Shown one piece after another: positions 1 through 8,927 of a stretch of DNA of 64,000 nt. The notes under the pieces were generated by a model, which searched no databases, had not been told where the DNA came from, and worked only from the letters and a program-made list of their open reading frames with translations. A program made the position numbers and the translations under genes. Each line of letters opens with the position of its first letter. Position 1 is the stretch's first letter. Source of the stretch: a bacterium (GTDB taxonomy: Bacteria; SZUA-79; Acidulodesulfobacterales; Acidulodesulfobacteraceae); the NCBI GenBank assembly GCA_003232385.1, contig QIJE01000028.1:124001-188000 (forward strand), in the 5' to 3' direction.

Positions 1-625
1 TAATTCTTACTTCAAGTTCCGATATCTTTGTTTTTAAAAGCAATATTTCGTAAAAAGCGGGGTCAAACAGTCTATCATGCTCAAGATCGACATTATCATG
101 GACCTCCGATTCATCTCTTTTTGTAGATTTTGCAGGTATTCCTACAACCGTAGAATGAGGCGAAACCGCATTCACGACGACAGAATTTGCCCCTATCTTA
201 GAGTCACTTCCAATAGTTAGGGGTCCCAATATTTTTGCGCCGGTTCCTATTATAACCCTATCCCCTATTGTGGGGTGCCTTTTTTCTTTTTTCCAGCTTG
301 TCCCTCCAAGGGTTACGCCGTGATAAATTGTAACATCGTCTCCTATTTCAGATGTTTCTCCTATAACTACGCCCATTCCGTGGTCTATAAAAAACCTCTT
401 GCCTATCTTTGCTCCGGGGTGAATCTCTATGCCCGTTATAAACCTCGAAAATTGAGATATGAGCCTCGCTAAAAGCCTTAGTTTATGCTCCCATAGAAAA
501 TGCGAGATTTTATGAGAATATACCGCCTGAAGGCCGGGGTAGCATAGCAATACCTCTAAAGCATTCCTTGCCGCAGGGTCTCTTTCGTAAACGACATTTA
601 TATTTTCCCTTAAAGTCTTTAGCAT
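1..625 (-). CDS. cysE: Serine O-acetyltransferase, partial (3' end outside window)
   Basis: Acetylates L-serine with acetyl-CoA, the first step of cysteine synthesis in the cytoplasm. My translation from the ATG at 625 stays open for 208 codons to the window edge, so the C-terminus is missing. An N-terminal helical region (about residues 1-65) is followed by a left-handed beta-helix of hexapeptide repeats. The family signatures [11 protein letters not shown] (81-91) and HGVTLGGT (102-109) are present, with the catalytic histidine expected in the DHG segment. The short N-terminus resembles the EpsC/short CysE form rather than the long enterobacterial form. The gene stands alone on the minus strand, diverging from the small gene at 780. 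Family assignment is firm; the exact length cannot be seen. Confidence 0.93.
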   Translation of the reverse strand, partial: MLKTLRENINVVYERDPAARNALEVLLCYPGLQAVYSHKISHFLWEHKLRLLARLISQFSRFITGIEIHPGAKIGKRFFIDHGMGVVIGETSEIGDDVTIYHGVTLGGTSWKKEKRHPTIGDRVIIGTGAKILGPLTIGSDSKIGANSVVVNAVSPHSTVVGIPAKSTKRDESEVHDNVDLEHDRLFDPAFYEILLLKTKISELEVRI

Positions 626-779
626 CCTATAGTCCTCTGTATATATTATATTAATTAATATAACAGAAATGCAAATAATTTAAAAGTGCGTAAGCATTGT
701 TTGCATTTATACTACATTATAGTATAATAATTCAATAACCGTAGGAACGACAAAAACAATAAAATATAAGGCGGTCACA

Positions 780-1106
780 ATGGAAAAAGAGCCGGTAGAA
801 GTAAAAATCGTTACCAAATGCCCTCCGCATGGTAGATGTAAAATGTATTCTTCCGTAGTGTGGCTTATTATTTCTACTTTTAGAAACGTCAAAATTTCTA
901 TTATACCGTCTGATTTCAGAGGCAAAGACGACCCCGACGGACCTTGCGTTATAGTAAACGGAGAAGATATAGAACCGTCCAATACCATATATGTTTCCGG
1001 AGAAGATTTCATTAATAAGCTCAATGCGGCGGGTGCCATACCCTATGACGGAGTGAGTCCCGATGCCTCCGTATTTGACGATATAATTGAAAAATGCTTA
1101 GAATAA
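780..1106 (+). CDS. Small orphan protein, possibly thioredoxin-like fold
   Basis: I do not recognise a named family. The 108-residue acidic soluble protein has a good ribosome binding site (AAGGCGG, 5 bases before the ATG) and no signal peptide or membrane segment. The order of elements suggests a thioredoxin-like fold: a first strand VKIV followed by a cysteine pair (KCPPHGRC, residues 13-20), a helix, a second strand KISIIP, and a GPCVIVNGEDI segment that resembles the cis-proline strand of small redox proteins. The fold is inference; the cysteine spacing is CX5C, not the usual CXXC. It lies between divergent cysE and the convergent end of the export operon, so neighbours give little clue. 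A minus-strand ORF over the same bases lacks these features. Confidence 0.6.
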   Translation: MEKEPVEVKIVTKCPPHGRCKMYSSVVWLIISTFRNVKISIIPSDFRGKDDPDGPCVIVNGEDIEPSNTIYVSGEDFINKLNAAGAIPYDGVSPDASVFDDIIEKCLE

Positions 1107-1143
1107 CGTAAAGGTCAAGCCCTTCATATCTCTTTTTAAAAAG

Positions 1144-2379
1144 TTATTCGTATCTCAATGCCTCGGCAGGATTCATTCTAGAGGCTTTGTAAGCAGGGTA
1201 AAAGCCGAAAAATATTCCTACCGCCAAAGAAAATACCAAAGAAATTACAACCGGTTCCGTCGTGACGATGGTCTTGAGCGGCGATAATAGAGATATCATA
1301 TCGGAAAGGCCTATTCCGCAGCCTACGCCAAGCAATCCGCCGAAAAGACTCAATACCGAAGATTCTATCAGGAACTGCTTCAAGATATCTTTTTTCTTCG
1401 CCCCCACGGTCATTCTTATCCCTATTTCTTTTGTCCTTTCCGTAACTGAAACCAGCATTATATTCATTATTCCTATCCCTCCGACGAGCAGAGATATGGC
1501 GGCTATGCTTCCGAGAAGAATAGTAAACGTATCTGCGCTTGAATTTGCGGTTTTTGCAATTTCAGAAAGATTTCTTATAAAGAAATCGTTAGGCTTATGT
1601 AACGGAATATGATGTCTCTGTCTTAAGAGCGCGGTAATTTCCGATTGTGCCCTTATGGTATCTTTGTCAGATATTGCGGATACGGCTATAGCACGCACCC
1701 ATGTTGTTCCTGCAATCTTTTCTAACATCGTGGTAATAGGTATCACCACGATGTCGTCCCGATCCCTGCCGAATGCGTTAAAGCCCTTGGCGGATAAAAC
1801 GCCGATTACCGTAAAAGGAATGTTGTGTATGAGTACTACATGTCCCACGGGATTCATAAGTCCGAAAAGTTTAGTTGCTACGGTATCGCCGATGACGGCG
1901 ACGTTTGAGACTGACGTTACTTGCCGCCGATCGAAGAATACCCCTTTTGCGACCGACCAGCTTCTTATTGTCGTAAATGTCGAGTTTGCGCCGTCAATTA
2001 ACGTTGCCCAATTATTGCCTCGCCATATAACTTGCTGGGTTGCGTTAAGCATTCCCGAATCGGTTCTTACGGCAGGGAGCTTTCTAATTGCATACGCATC
2101 GTTTAGGGTTAACGTCGGTAGCATTCCGAATCCGCGGTGAATACCGCCCAAAGAAGATGAACCGGGGAGTACGAAAAGCAAGTTCGAGCCCATAGAATTT
2201 ATTGAGTTCTGTATTGCCTTGGAGGCTCCCTGTCCTATGCTTATGGTTGCGATGACCGAGCCTACGCCTATAACTATTCCGAGTATTGTCAAAAGAGACC
2301 TTATCTTATTTCTTAAGAGAGTTTTATAGGCGTATTCCAAGTCTAAAAAAAATGCAAATTTTACCTTTTTTTGCTTCAT
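1144..2379 (-). CDS. MacB-type ABC transporter permease (FtsX family)
   Basis: Inner-membrane permease of a tripartite ABC export pump, 411 residues. An N-terminal transmembrane helix (about residues 24-46, after the motif RNKIRSLLTILGIVIG typical of MacB permeases) is followed by a large periplasmic MacB-PCD-like domain (about 50-280). Three C-terminal helices form the FtsX domain, with the family segment SVTERTKEIGIRMTVGA near residue 315. It is encoded separately from its ATPase, unlike E. coli MacB where both are fused, and is last in the TolC-MacA-ATPase-permease operon, 49 bases after the ATPase gene. The substrate (macrolide, lipid, peptide or metabolite) cannot be read from the sequence. 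Confidence 0.9.
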   Translation of the reverse strand: MKQKKVKFAFFLDLEYAYKTLLRNKIRSLLTILGIVIGVGSVIATISIGQGASKAIQNSINSMGSNLLFVLPGSSSLGGIHRGFGMLPTLTLNDAYAIRKLPAVRTDSGMLNATQQVIWRGNNWATLIDGANSTFTTIRSWSVAKGVFFDRRQVTSVSNVAVIGDTVATKLFGLMNPVGHVVLIHNIPFTVIGVLSAKGFNAFGRDRDDIVVIPITTMLEKIAGTTWVRAIAVSAISDKDTIRAQSEITALLRQRHHIPLHKPNDFFIRNLSEIAKTANSSADTFTILLGSIAAISLLVGGIGIMNIMLVSVTERTKEIGIRMTVGAKKKDILKQFLIESSVLSLFGGLLGVGCGIGLSDMISLLSPLKTIVTTEPVVISLVFSLAVGIFFGFYPAYKASRMNPAEALRYE

Positions 2380-2428
2380 AGTCTTTTCTTCGCTCCGGTT
2401 ATAACATTGCCATTGCCGATACCCATCT

Positions 2429-3109
2429 CTAAGATATAATCGCCCCGTCTCTCATAGTAACAAGCCTTCTTCCGTAGTCGGCTATATTTTTATCGTGTGT
2501 TACTAAAATTATGGTAGAGCCCCTTTCGGCATTTATTTTCAAAAAAAGATTCATCACGTCTGATCCCCTGACGGAGTCAAGGTTGCCTGTAGGTTCGTCC
2601 GCTATAATCATCGGCGCGTCATTTACTATTGCCCTTGCGATAGCCACTACTTGCTGCTCCCCTCCGGATATCTGGTTCGGAAATTTGTTTCCTTTTTCGT
2701 AAAGATTTACAAGTTTTAAGGTTTCCGATGCCATATATTCGGCTTCTTTGGAATGAAATCCCGAATAATAAAGCGGCAGCATTACGTTTTCGATAAGAGT
2801 AAGTCTTTGAACCAAATTAAATCCCTGAAAAACGAATCCTATTTTTTTGTTTCTGATTTCTGCAAGTTCATCGGATGTTAAATCGGATACGTCCCTATCC
2901 TCTAAAAAATAACTTCCGGAGGTAGGTTTATCGAGGCAGCCCAATATATTCATAAGAGTAGATTTGCCGGAACCCGATGCCCCCATTATTGAAATAAATT
3001 CTCCGTTATTTATGTTAAGACATATCCCCTTTAGCGCTTCGTAGGGAATATCTCCGATCTTATAGGTCATACCTATATCTTCAAGCCTTATAAGCGATGT
3101 ATTTCCCAT
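2429..3109 (-). CDS. MacB/LolD-type ABC transporter ATPase
   Basis: Cytoplasmic ATPase of the same export pump, 226 residues, the normal length for stand-alone LolD/MacB-type ATPases. Walker A is GASGSGKS (43-50), Walker B plus D-loop is MIIADEPTGNLD (167-178), and the H-loop VTHD lies near residue 204. The signature loop reads ISGGEQQVVAIARA (147-160); most LolD/MacB proteins have QQR where this has QQV, a small oddity. Its ATG directly abuts the stop codon of the adaptor gene, indicating translational coupling. The family also contains lipoprotein release ATPases, but the MacA and TolC neighbours favour a MacAB-TolC-like pump. Confidence 0.92.
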   Translation of the reverse strand: MGNTSLIRLEDIGMTYKIGDIPYEALKGICLNINNGEFISIMGASGSGKSTLMNILGCLDKPTSGSYFLEDRDVSDLTSDELAEIRNKKIGFVFQGFNLVQRLTLIENVMLPLYYSGFHSKEAEYMASETLKLVNLYEKGNKFPNQISGGEQQVVAIARAIVNDAPMIIADEPTGNLDSVRGSDVMNLFLKINAERGSTIILVTHDKNIADYGRRLVTMRDGAIIS

Positions 3110-4306
3110 TTAAAAGAAGAACCTCCTTCTATGCCTTCCCCCCGTTAGATAGTCTGATTCTACACCTGTTATCACTTTGGTTCCGGCTTTAATGTCCTTA
3201 GATAGAATTCCGGTATAATCGTCGTTATTTATGCCGAGCCTGACAATAACCGGTTTCGGTTTTTCATTTTTCAATATCCATACGACGCCTTCTCCAATTT
3301 TGAGTCTTTTGGATAAGTCGTCCAAAACATGTTTGTTTTCGTCGGGTGGAATGAACCGTAAGGCGGAATTAGGCACACCGAGTACTCCTTTCTCTTCCGA
3401 AACGTAAATTTTTGAAATTGCCGTCATTCCCGGAAGGGCTAATCTTCTTTTATTTTTAAAATATATCGTGACGTTGTAGCTTACCACTCCCGAAACGGTT
3501 GTGGGATTTATTCTAATATTATGCACATAGCCTTGAAATGTTTTATCCGGATAGGCATATAAAGTAAAGGATGCTTCGTCGCCTTTCTTTATTTCTCCTA
3601 TATCCGCCTCGTTGGTCGTAGTATCTATCTCCATTTCGGTAAGATTTTTTCCTATCGTAAAAAGATTCGGGGTTCGAAAATTTGAAGCTACGGTTTGACC
3701 GACAACCACGTTAACGTTTATTATAATACCGTTTACGGGGGAATATATTTTGGTGTATGAAAGATTTATATTATCTATTTTAAGTTGAATATCGGCGGCT
3801 TTAACGGCACCCTCCAAGTACTTAAGCTGAGCTGCGTTCTGGAGATAAATACTGTAAGAATTTTGCTCTGTTGCATGAGATATAAGGTTTTCTTTCCATA
3901 ATTCTTTATCTCTCATATATGTCAGTTTGCCGTAATCCGCAATGGCTTTTTGCTTTGAAACGCTTGCCCTAGCCGATGATAGATTGGCCTTATCCCGATC
4001 AATCCTTAGAATAAAAGGCGTCGGGTTTATTTCGGCAAGAAGTTGTCCTTTTTTTACTACCGAGTTGTACCAGACAAAAAGCCTTGAAAACGTTCCGGAA
4101 ACCTGCGCGCCGACGTTTATCGTGTTAATCGGATTTGCCGTACCGTCTGCCGTAACGTATTTCCGTATCGTTATGGGTTTCATGGTATAAAATTCGTAAG
4201 TCTGTTTTTTTGCCCCGGATTTGATTATAAAATGATAAGAAATAAATATAACGACTAAAATAGCTAAGGCTATTAAAATTATCTTTTTATTATTTTTCAT
4301 TTTCAT
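3110..4306 (-). CDS. MacA-like periplasmic adaptor (HlyD/RND membrane fusion) protein
   Basis: Links the inner-membrane ABC pump to the outer-membrane channel across the periplasm. The 398-residue protein has an N-terminal membrane anchor (about residues 7-26), then a beta-barrel/lipoyl half (about 45-95, GQLLAEINPTPF), an alpha-helical hairpin (about 96-165), the returning lipoyl half (KIYSPVNGIIINVNVVVGQ, near 190) and C-terminal barrel and membrane-proximal domains. This order is that of MacA. The start overlaps the TolC gene stop as ATGA (4303-4306). A second in-frame ATG two codons later could also serve. Confidence 0.9.
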   Translation of the reverse strand: MKMKNNKKIILIALAILVVIFISYHFIIKSGAKKQTYEFYTMKPITIRKYVTADGTANPINTINVGAQVSGTFSRLFVWYNSVVKKGQLLAEINPTPFILRIDRDKANLSSARASVSKQKAIADYGKLTYMRDKELWKENLISHATEQNSYSIYLQNAAQLKYLEGAVKAADIQLKIDNINLSYTKIYSPVNGIIINVNVVVGQTVASNFRTPNLFTIGKNLTEMEIDTTTNEADIGEIKKGDEASFTLYAYPDKTFQGYVHNIRINPTTVSGVVSYNVTIYFKNKRRLALPGMTAISKIYVSEEKGVLGVPNSALRFIPPDENKHVLDDLSKRLKIGEGVVWILKNEKPKPVIVRLGINNDDYTGILSKDIKAGTKVITGVESDYLTGGRHRRRFFF

Positions 4307-5757
4307 CCCTTATCTTTTATATTTTTTTGTTTAACGTAGTGTTTTAACATTAATCCCAAATCTGAATAGAGTTTTGCCTTCATGTAATAGTAAGTGTATT
4401 CGGAATTTATATAATTTGTTTCCGCCGATATATACGCAGCATTTGCGGTTATTAACCGAACCATAGGGGTTATGCCGATTTCATAACCCTTTAGTGCAAG
4501 CTTGTATGCGAGTTTAGATGCTTTTTCGGACGACCTTAAAGCCTTTATCTTCAAATATTGGCTTAAAATAGCGTAATAATCACTGGAAATATTATAAATG
4601 AGATTATCTCGGGATAGTCGTTCATTCCATATGTTGCCGTTTAACATAGCCTTAGACCTGTCAATTTTATTCTTAGTCAGGAACCCGTTAAAAATAGGTA
4701 TAGAAACGGACAGTCCTACCGAATAGTTCCTGTTTAGCGGGAACGAAGAGTTCTCTCCCGTATATGATAAATCGACGTTAACGGTCGGAAAATAACCGCT
4801 GACAGCTTGTCTTACCGAAGCCTTGGATGCTTTTAGGGTGTAAACAGCCTCTTTTAGACGCGGATTAAACTTAAGTGCAGTTTTTATGAGATCGGCAAGT
4901 TTACTTTGAAGAGATTTAAAATCAAGCGTATTTACGAAATGGTATTTTTTAGACGCGGGAAGCCCTATGGAATTCAGAAGCGCGAGTCGCGCAATCTTTA
5001 CGTTGAATATTGAGTTTATGTATGTCGCCTTCGCCTTTTCCATAGTAGCCTTCGCCGTTTTTACATCTAAAAGGTCTCCGGTTCCTATCTTATAAAATGC
5101 AGTAGCGGCTTTATACTGAATTTTATCGTTTTTCAGATTTTCCTTATCGGTTCTCATTAAATTTTTATTTTCGAAATATGTCACAAAATTAAGTATTACA
5201 TTGTAAAGGTTGCTGTTTACCGCGTAATTATATCCGGACTTTGCCGCCTTCATTTGATATTTAGCATTGATATAGCCGTAATATCGCGAACCGAAAGAAT
5301 AAAGCATATAGGTTGCGCTGATACTTCCGGAATAGCTCCTTACGGAGTAATTTAATCCCGATCGGTAAGATATTTGTCTATTGGAGGTTATGCCGTTGTT
5401 GCCAACGTCCATAAAGGAATTTTTTGAAAAATCGGCAGCCCCGGAAATTTGAGGATAATATAGGTAAAGAGATTGATTTTTAGCATATACAGATGCCTTA
5501 TAAGAGTATTTAGACGTCATTATTCCGGGATATCTTTTGAGAGTAAGCAATAGGGCCTCTCTTAAATCTATCTTTTTTGCCGGATTTTCAAGGGTTGATA
5601 TGCCGGCTTTTAGGCCGACGATACCCTTGTTAGAGCTAATCGAAGCGGCAAAAGAGGTTTTATCCTGACTCGGCGATATGATTAATAAAAAGGCAAAAAT
5701 GAATAGAATAAAAAATAAACTTGTCGGTAATATATCTATGGGCTTAGAGTTTGGCAT
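4303..5757 (-). CDS. TolC family outer membrane efflux protein
   Basis: Outer-membrane channel subunit of the export pump, 484 residues. It starts with a hydrophobic signal-like segment (about residues 12-30) and then carries two homologous outer membrane efflux repeats of long helices separated by beta strands, the typical TolC layout. The second repeat contains VNVDLSYTGENSSFPLNR and a PIFNGFLTKNKI segment that matches the family's conserved strand-helix transition. First gene of the tolC-macA-ATPase-permease operon. The promoter at 5801-5829 with its palindrome suggests repressor control. No clear Shine-Dalgarno sequence precedes the ATG, so a start a few codons away is possible. Confidence 0.88.
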   Translation of the reverse strand: MPNSKPIDILPTSLFFILFIFAFLLIISPSQDKTSFAASISSNKGIVGLKAGISTLENPAKKIDLREALLLTLKRYPGIMTSKYSYKASVYAKNQSLYLYYPQISGAADFSKNSFMDVGNNGITSNRQISYRSGLNYSVRSYSGSISATYMLYSFGSRYYGYINAKYQMKAAKSGYNYAVNSNLYNVILNFVTYFENKNLMRTDKENLKNDKIQYKAATAFYKIGTGDLLDVKTAKATMEKAKATYINSIFNVKIARLALLNSIGLPASKKYHFVNTLDFKSLQSKLADLIKTALKFNPRLKEAVYTLKASKASVRQAVSGYFPTVNVDLSYTGENSSFPLNRNYSVGLSVSIPIFNGFLTKNKIDRSKAMLNGNIWNERLSRDNLIYNISSDYYAILSQYLKIKALRSSEKASKLAYKLALKGYEIGITPMVRLITANAAYISAETNYINSEYTYYYMKAKLYSDLGLMLKHYVKQKNIKDKG

Positions 5758-5800
5758 GTTTATTAATTTTTGCTGGTTTTAGATTAGGTTTTATATTATC

Positions 5801-5829
5801 ATTGTAATGACCTTAAGGTCATTTGTCAA
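5801..5829 (-). promoter_or_regulatory. Promoter of the export operon with palindromic operator in the spacer
   Basis: On the minus strand a perfect -35 box TTGACA (5824-5829) and a -10 box TACAAT (5801-5806, 5 of 6 consensus) are exactly 17 bases apart. The spacer is occupied by the perfect 18-bp palindrome AATGACCTTAAGGTCATT (5806-5823, sharing one base with the -10 box). A dimeric repressor, for example TetR family, bound here would block RNA polymerase. The boxes and palindrome are read directly from the sequence; the regulator is inference and no candidate gene lies next to the site. Confidence 0.7.
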
Positions 5830-5868
5830 CAACCATAAAATATAAATTTAAAAGGTCGATTAAATCAA

Positions 5869-7227
5869 ATGTCTTTTAGTTTTAATCTTATAAGTTTGGG
5901 ATGCCCGAAAAATCAGGTTGATTCCGAAGAAATGTTTACAGGGCTTAAAAACGTAGGTATAAAGTTTGTCAATAGTTCAGACGCTTGCGACGTTTGCGTT
6001 ATCAACACCTGCGGGTTTATAGAAGCGGCGAGAGAAGAATCCATAGGCGTTATCATGGAGATAATACAAAAAAAGCAAAATGGGAGCCCTAAATACATTG
6101 TGGTTACGGGATGCATGGTAAATAACAATTTGGCCGTTCTTAAAGATGAATTACCGGAAGTAGATCTGTTTTTATCTACGTTCGATGAACATAAAATAGT
6201 TAAAGAAATTACTGCTCTTTCCGGCAAAAAAAATATAAAGAAAAATTCCGGCGATTTAAAAAAATTCGAAAGGGAACACTTTAATTTAGAAAAAACTGCA
6301 TATATTAAAATTTCAGAGGGTTGCAATAGAACCTGTTCTTTTTGTACTATTCCGTCTATCAGAGGGCGCTTTAAATCCAGACCGATGGATGAAATTAAGA
6401 AAGAAGCCGAATATCTGGCACAATCGGGGGTTAAAGAGCTCATAATAGTGTCTCAGGATTCTTCTTGCTACGGTATGGATTTAAATATAAAAAACGGATT
6501 ATACAAACTTCTAAGAGAGCTTGTAAGGGTTAAAGATATAAGTTGGATAAGGATACTTTATCTTTATCCTAAGAGCAGCTTATTCACCAATGAACTGATA
6601 AGCATTATAAGAGATGAAGAAAAAATCTTAAAGTATATTGATATGCCGATCCAACATATAAGCGGAAACGTTCTGAATCTTATGAAAAGAGGGGATACCG
6701 GAAGAGATATTAATATGTTAATACAAAAATTAAAGGACGGCATAGAGAATATTACTCTTAGAACATCCCTTATCGTCGGCTTTCCGGGAGAAACCGACAG
6801 TGATTTTGAGAAGCTCCTGAAATTTATAAAAGACGTTAAATTCGACAACATGGGGGTATTTAAATATTCCGATGAAGAGAGTACGCTATCCTTTGAATAT
6901 CCGGCTGAGCTTAAGATTAATAGCAGAATCAAGAACGAAAGGTATAGATTGTTGATGGAGACACAAAAGGGTCTTTTGCCGGAAATATCGTCAAAACACG
7001 TCGGCAAGACCTATATGTCTATAATTGACGAGGTCGGCGATAAAACAATAAAGGCGAGGACATATTTTCAGTCTCCCGATGTCGACGGGTGCACATATCT
7101 ATATACAGGAAATTCAAAGGACGGCCCCGAAATAAAATTAAAAAAAGGTTTTTTGCCGGTTAAGATAACGAAAATAAAGGATTATGATTTATTGGGTACC
7201 TACGAAGCCTTAAAAAGTCTTGACTAA
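5869..7227 (+). CDS. rimO: Ribosomal protein uS12 methylthiotransferase RimO
   Basis: Radical SAM enzyme that adds a methylthio group to the conserved aspartate of ribosomal protein S12. The 452-residue length fits RimO. The N-terminal methylthiotransferase domain has the auxiliary-cluster cysteines Cys12 (LGCPKNQVDSE), Cys48 (NTCGF) and Cys82 (TGCMV). The radical SAM cluster CNRTCSFC is at 152-159, and a TRAM domain occupies the last 65 residues or so. The opening LISLGCPKNQVDSE distinguishes RimO from MiaB and MtaB. It is divergent from the export operon and 97 bases upstream of hdrC; whether it shares a transcript with the hdr genes is unknown. Confidence 0.95.
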   Translation: MSFSFNLISLGCPKNQVDSEEMFTGLKNVGIKFVNSSDACDVCVINTCGFIEAAREESIGVIMEIIQKKQNGSPKYIVVTGCMVNNNLAVLKDELPEVDLFLSTFDEHKIVKEITALSGKKNIKKNSGDLKKFEREHFNLEKTAYIKISEGCNRTCSFCTIPSIRGRFKSRPMDEIKKEAEYLAQSGVKELIIVSQDSSCYGMDLNIKNGLYKLLRELVRVKDISWIRILYLYPKSSLFTNELISIIRDEEKILKYIDMPIQHISGNVLNLMKRGDTGRDINMLIQKLKDGIENITLRTSLIVGFPGETDSDFEKLLKFIKDVKFDNMGVFKYSDEESTLSFEYPAELKINSRIKNERYRLLMETQKGLLPEISSKHVGKTYMSIIDEVGDKTIKARTYFQSPDVDGCTYLYTGNSKDGPEIKLKKGFLPVKITKIKDYDLLGTYEALKSLD

Positions 7228-7324
7228 AGATTGAAAATAAACTAAAATGACAAAAGTTACCTTTTCAACAAACCAAAATATTAATGCCAAGGTATAACCA
7301 AATAAAAATTATCGGTACAAGAGA

Positions 7325-7873
7325 ATGAAAATAGTCATAAATGAACAAAATAGACGAAATTTCGTATCGCAAGTAGAGTCAATGCTTCATGATAAATTAT
7401 CCAAGTGTTATCAGTGCGGAAAATGTTCCGCCGGATGTCCGGTAAACTTTGAGATGGATTATACTCCGAATCAAATTATAAAAATGACGGAACTCGGCAT
7501 GGAACATACCGTGCTTAATTCCAAAACCATCTGGCTCTGTGTTTCGTGTAACACATGCTCCACACGCTGCCCAAAGGGCTTTGAGGTTGCTGAAATTATG
7601 GACGTATTGCGGGAAATAGCCGAGAAGAGGGGCATTAATTCAAAAGTAGAAAAAGAGATTCGGATGTTTCACGAAGTCTTCCTGAATAACGTAAAATCAA
7701 ACGGAAGAATATTTGAATTAGAACTTGTAGGCAAATATAAATTAAAAACGAGGCATCTGTTTAGAGACGTATTTCTTGCTCCGAAAATGATTGAAAAGGG
7801 CAAGCTTAAAATGCATGGGGAAAAGATATCCGATTTAAACCGAATAGCCAAGATTTTTAAGGACTTTGAGTAA
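7325..7873 (+). CDS. hdrC: Heterodisulfide reductase-like subunit C
   Basis: Iron-sulfur electron carrier subunit of an HdrABC complex in the cytoplasm, 182 residues. Two [4Fe-4S] ferredoxin motifs are visible: C28-x2-C31-x2-C34-x3-C38 and C72-x2-C75-x2-C78-x3-C82. These would pass electrons between HdrA and HdrB. The stop is 31 bases before hdrB, and the gene starts a seven-gene run hdrC-hdrB-hdrA-flxD-flxC-flxB-flxA. In Desulfovibrio the equivalent HdrABC-FlxABCD complex oxidises or makes NADH with a disulfide and ferredoxin as partners. The Shine-Dalgarno sequence is weak (AAGAGA). Confidence 0.9.
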   Translation: MKIVINEQNRRNFVSQVESMLHDKLSKCYQCGKCSAGCPVNFEMDYTPNQIIKMTELGMEHTVLNSKTIWLCVSCNTCSTRCPKGFEVAEIMDVLREIAEKRGINSKVEKEIRMFHEVFLNNVKSNGRIFELELVGKYKLKTRHLFRDVFLAPKMIEKGKLKMHGEKISDLNRIAKIFKDFE

Positions 7874-7904
7874 AACATTAAAATTACCGGGAGAAATTAT
7901 ATAA

Positions 7905-8777
7905 ATGAAATTAGCATATTATCCTGGATGTTCGCTTAAGGGAACATCATTTGAATATGAAGTGTCGTTATTAAAAATTCTTGAAGTATTAAATATAGAA
8001 ATTAAAGAAATTCCGGATTGGAATTGTTGCGGAGCTTCGGCGGCACATAGCATAAATCACAATCTTTCCGTAGCTCTTCCGGCCAGAAATCTTGCTATAG
8101 CGGAAAACGGAGGATACGAGTCTATTTTAGCCCCGTGTGCCGCATGCTCTAACAGGCTTAAAACGGCTAGTTATGAACTTAAAACGGATGATATTCTGAA
8201 AGACAAGGTTGTAAACTCCTTAGGGATGCCTTATGCTGCAGGTATTGATATAAATAATATGCTTGAATTTTTAAGCGGTGTAGTAGGTGAAGACAAAATA
8301 AAATCTATGGTAAAGAAACCGTTAAACGGTCTCAAAGTGGCTTCCTATTATGGTTGTTTATTGGTCAGGCCCCCAAAGATTATGCAGTTTGATGACCCCG
8401 AGAATCCGGTATTAATGGATGATTTGGTTGCATTGACCGGTGCCGATCCGGTTGATTATTCTTATAAGACCGAATGTTGCGGTGCCATTAATTCTCTTTC
8501 TAATCCGGATGTCGTAACAACTCTGACCGGCAATATTTTATACGATATTAAAAAACACGGAGCAGATCTTATAGTCGTTGCATGTCCGCTTTGTCATTCA
8601 AATTTAGATGTAAGGCAGAGGGAGATAGAGAGAAAATATGGTGAGAAAATCGGGTTGCCGATCCTTTTTGTAACTGAACTTTTAGGACTCTCATTTGGAA
8701 TAGATCCCAAAGATCTTGCAATAGACGGCCATATGGTTGCGGCAGACAAGGTTTTAAAGAAGATTAAAGAATTATAG
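7905..8777 (+). CDS. hdrB: Heterodisulfide reductase-like subunit B
   Basis: Catalytic subunit that reduces or forms a disulfide on noncubane iron-sulfur clusters, 290 residues, the usual HdrB length. Two cysteine-rich CCG domains are present: the first with C9, CCG at 41-43 and C78-x2-C81, the second with YYGC, ECCGAINS near residue 195 and a later ACPLCHSN segment. In methanogens the substrate is CoM-S-S-CoB. Bacteria lack this compound, and a DsrC or small-thiol disulfide has been proposed for the Flx-linked complexes. The lack of CysB in the DsrC of this window makes that partner uncertain. It sits between hdrC and hdrA (150-base gap to hdrA). Confidence 0.92.
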   Translation: MKLAYYPGCSLKGTSFEYEVSLLKILEVLNIEIKEIPDWNCCGASAAHSINHNLSVALPARNLAIAENGGYESILAPCAACSNRLKTASYELKTDDILKDKVVNSLGMPYAAGIDINNMLEFLSGVVGEDKIKSMVKKPLNGLKVASYYGCLLVRPPKIMQFDDPENPVLMDDLVALTGADPVDYSYKTECCGAINSLSNPDVVTTLTGNILYDIKKHGADLIVVACPLCHSNLDVRQREIERKYGEKIGLPILFVTELLGLSFGIDPKDLAIDGHMVAADKVLKKIKEL

Positions 8778-8927
8778 AGATAACTTGCCGTCAGTATTTA
8801 TGCGGCTAATAATCTGCATTTTAACAAGGTAGTTATACAAACAGCATTTTTAGGTTTACATAAAAATAGTATGATAAAGTAGAGTTAGTTAAGTAAAAAT
8901 TGAGTTATCCGAGCGAGGTAAAGTGTT

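Noticed and set aside
707..1039. Minus-strand 110-residue frame opposite the small gene at 780
   Set aside because: Poor start context and low-complexity composition; the plus-strand frame has a good ribosome binding site and more protein-like sequence.
1655..2140. 161-residue plus-strand frame inside the MacB-type permease gene
   Set aside because: Antisense shadow of a clear family member; no own ribosome binding site.
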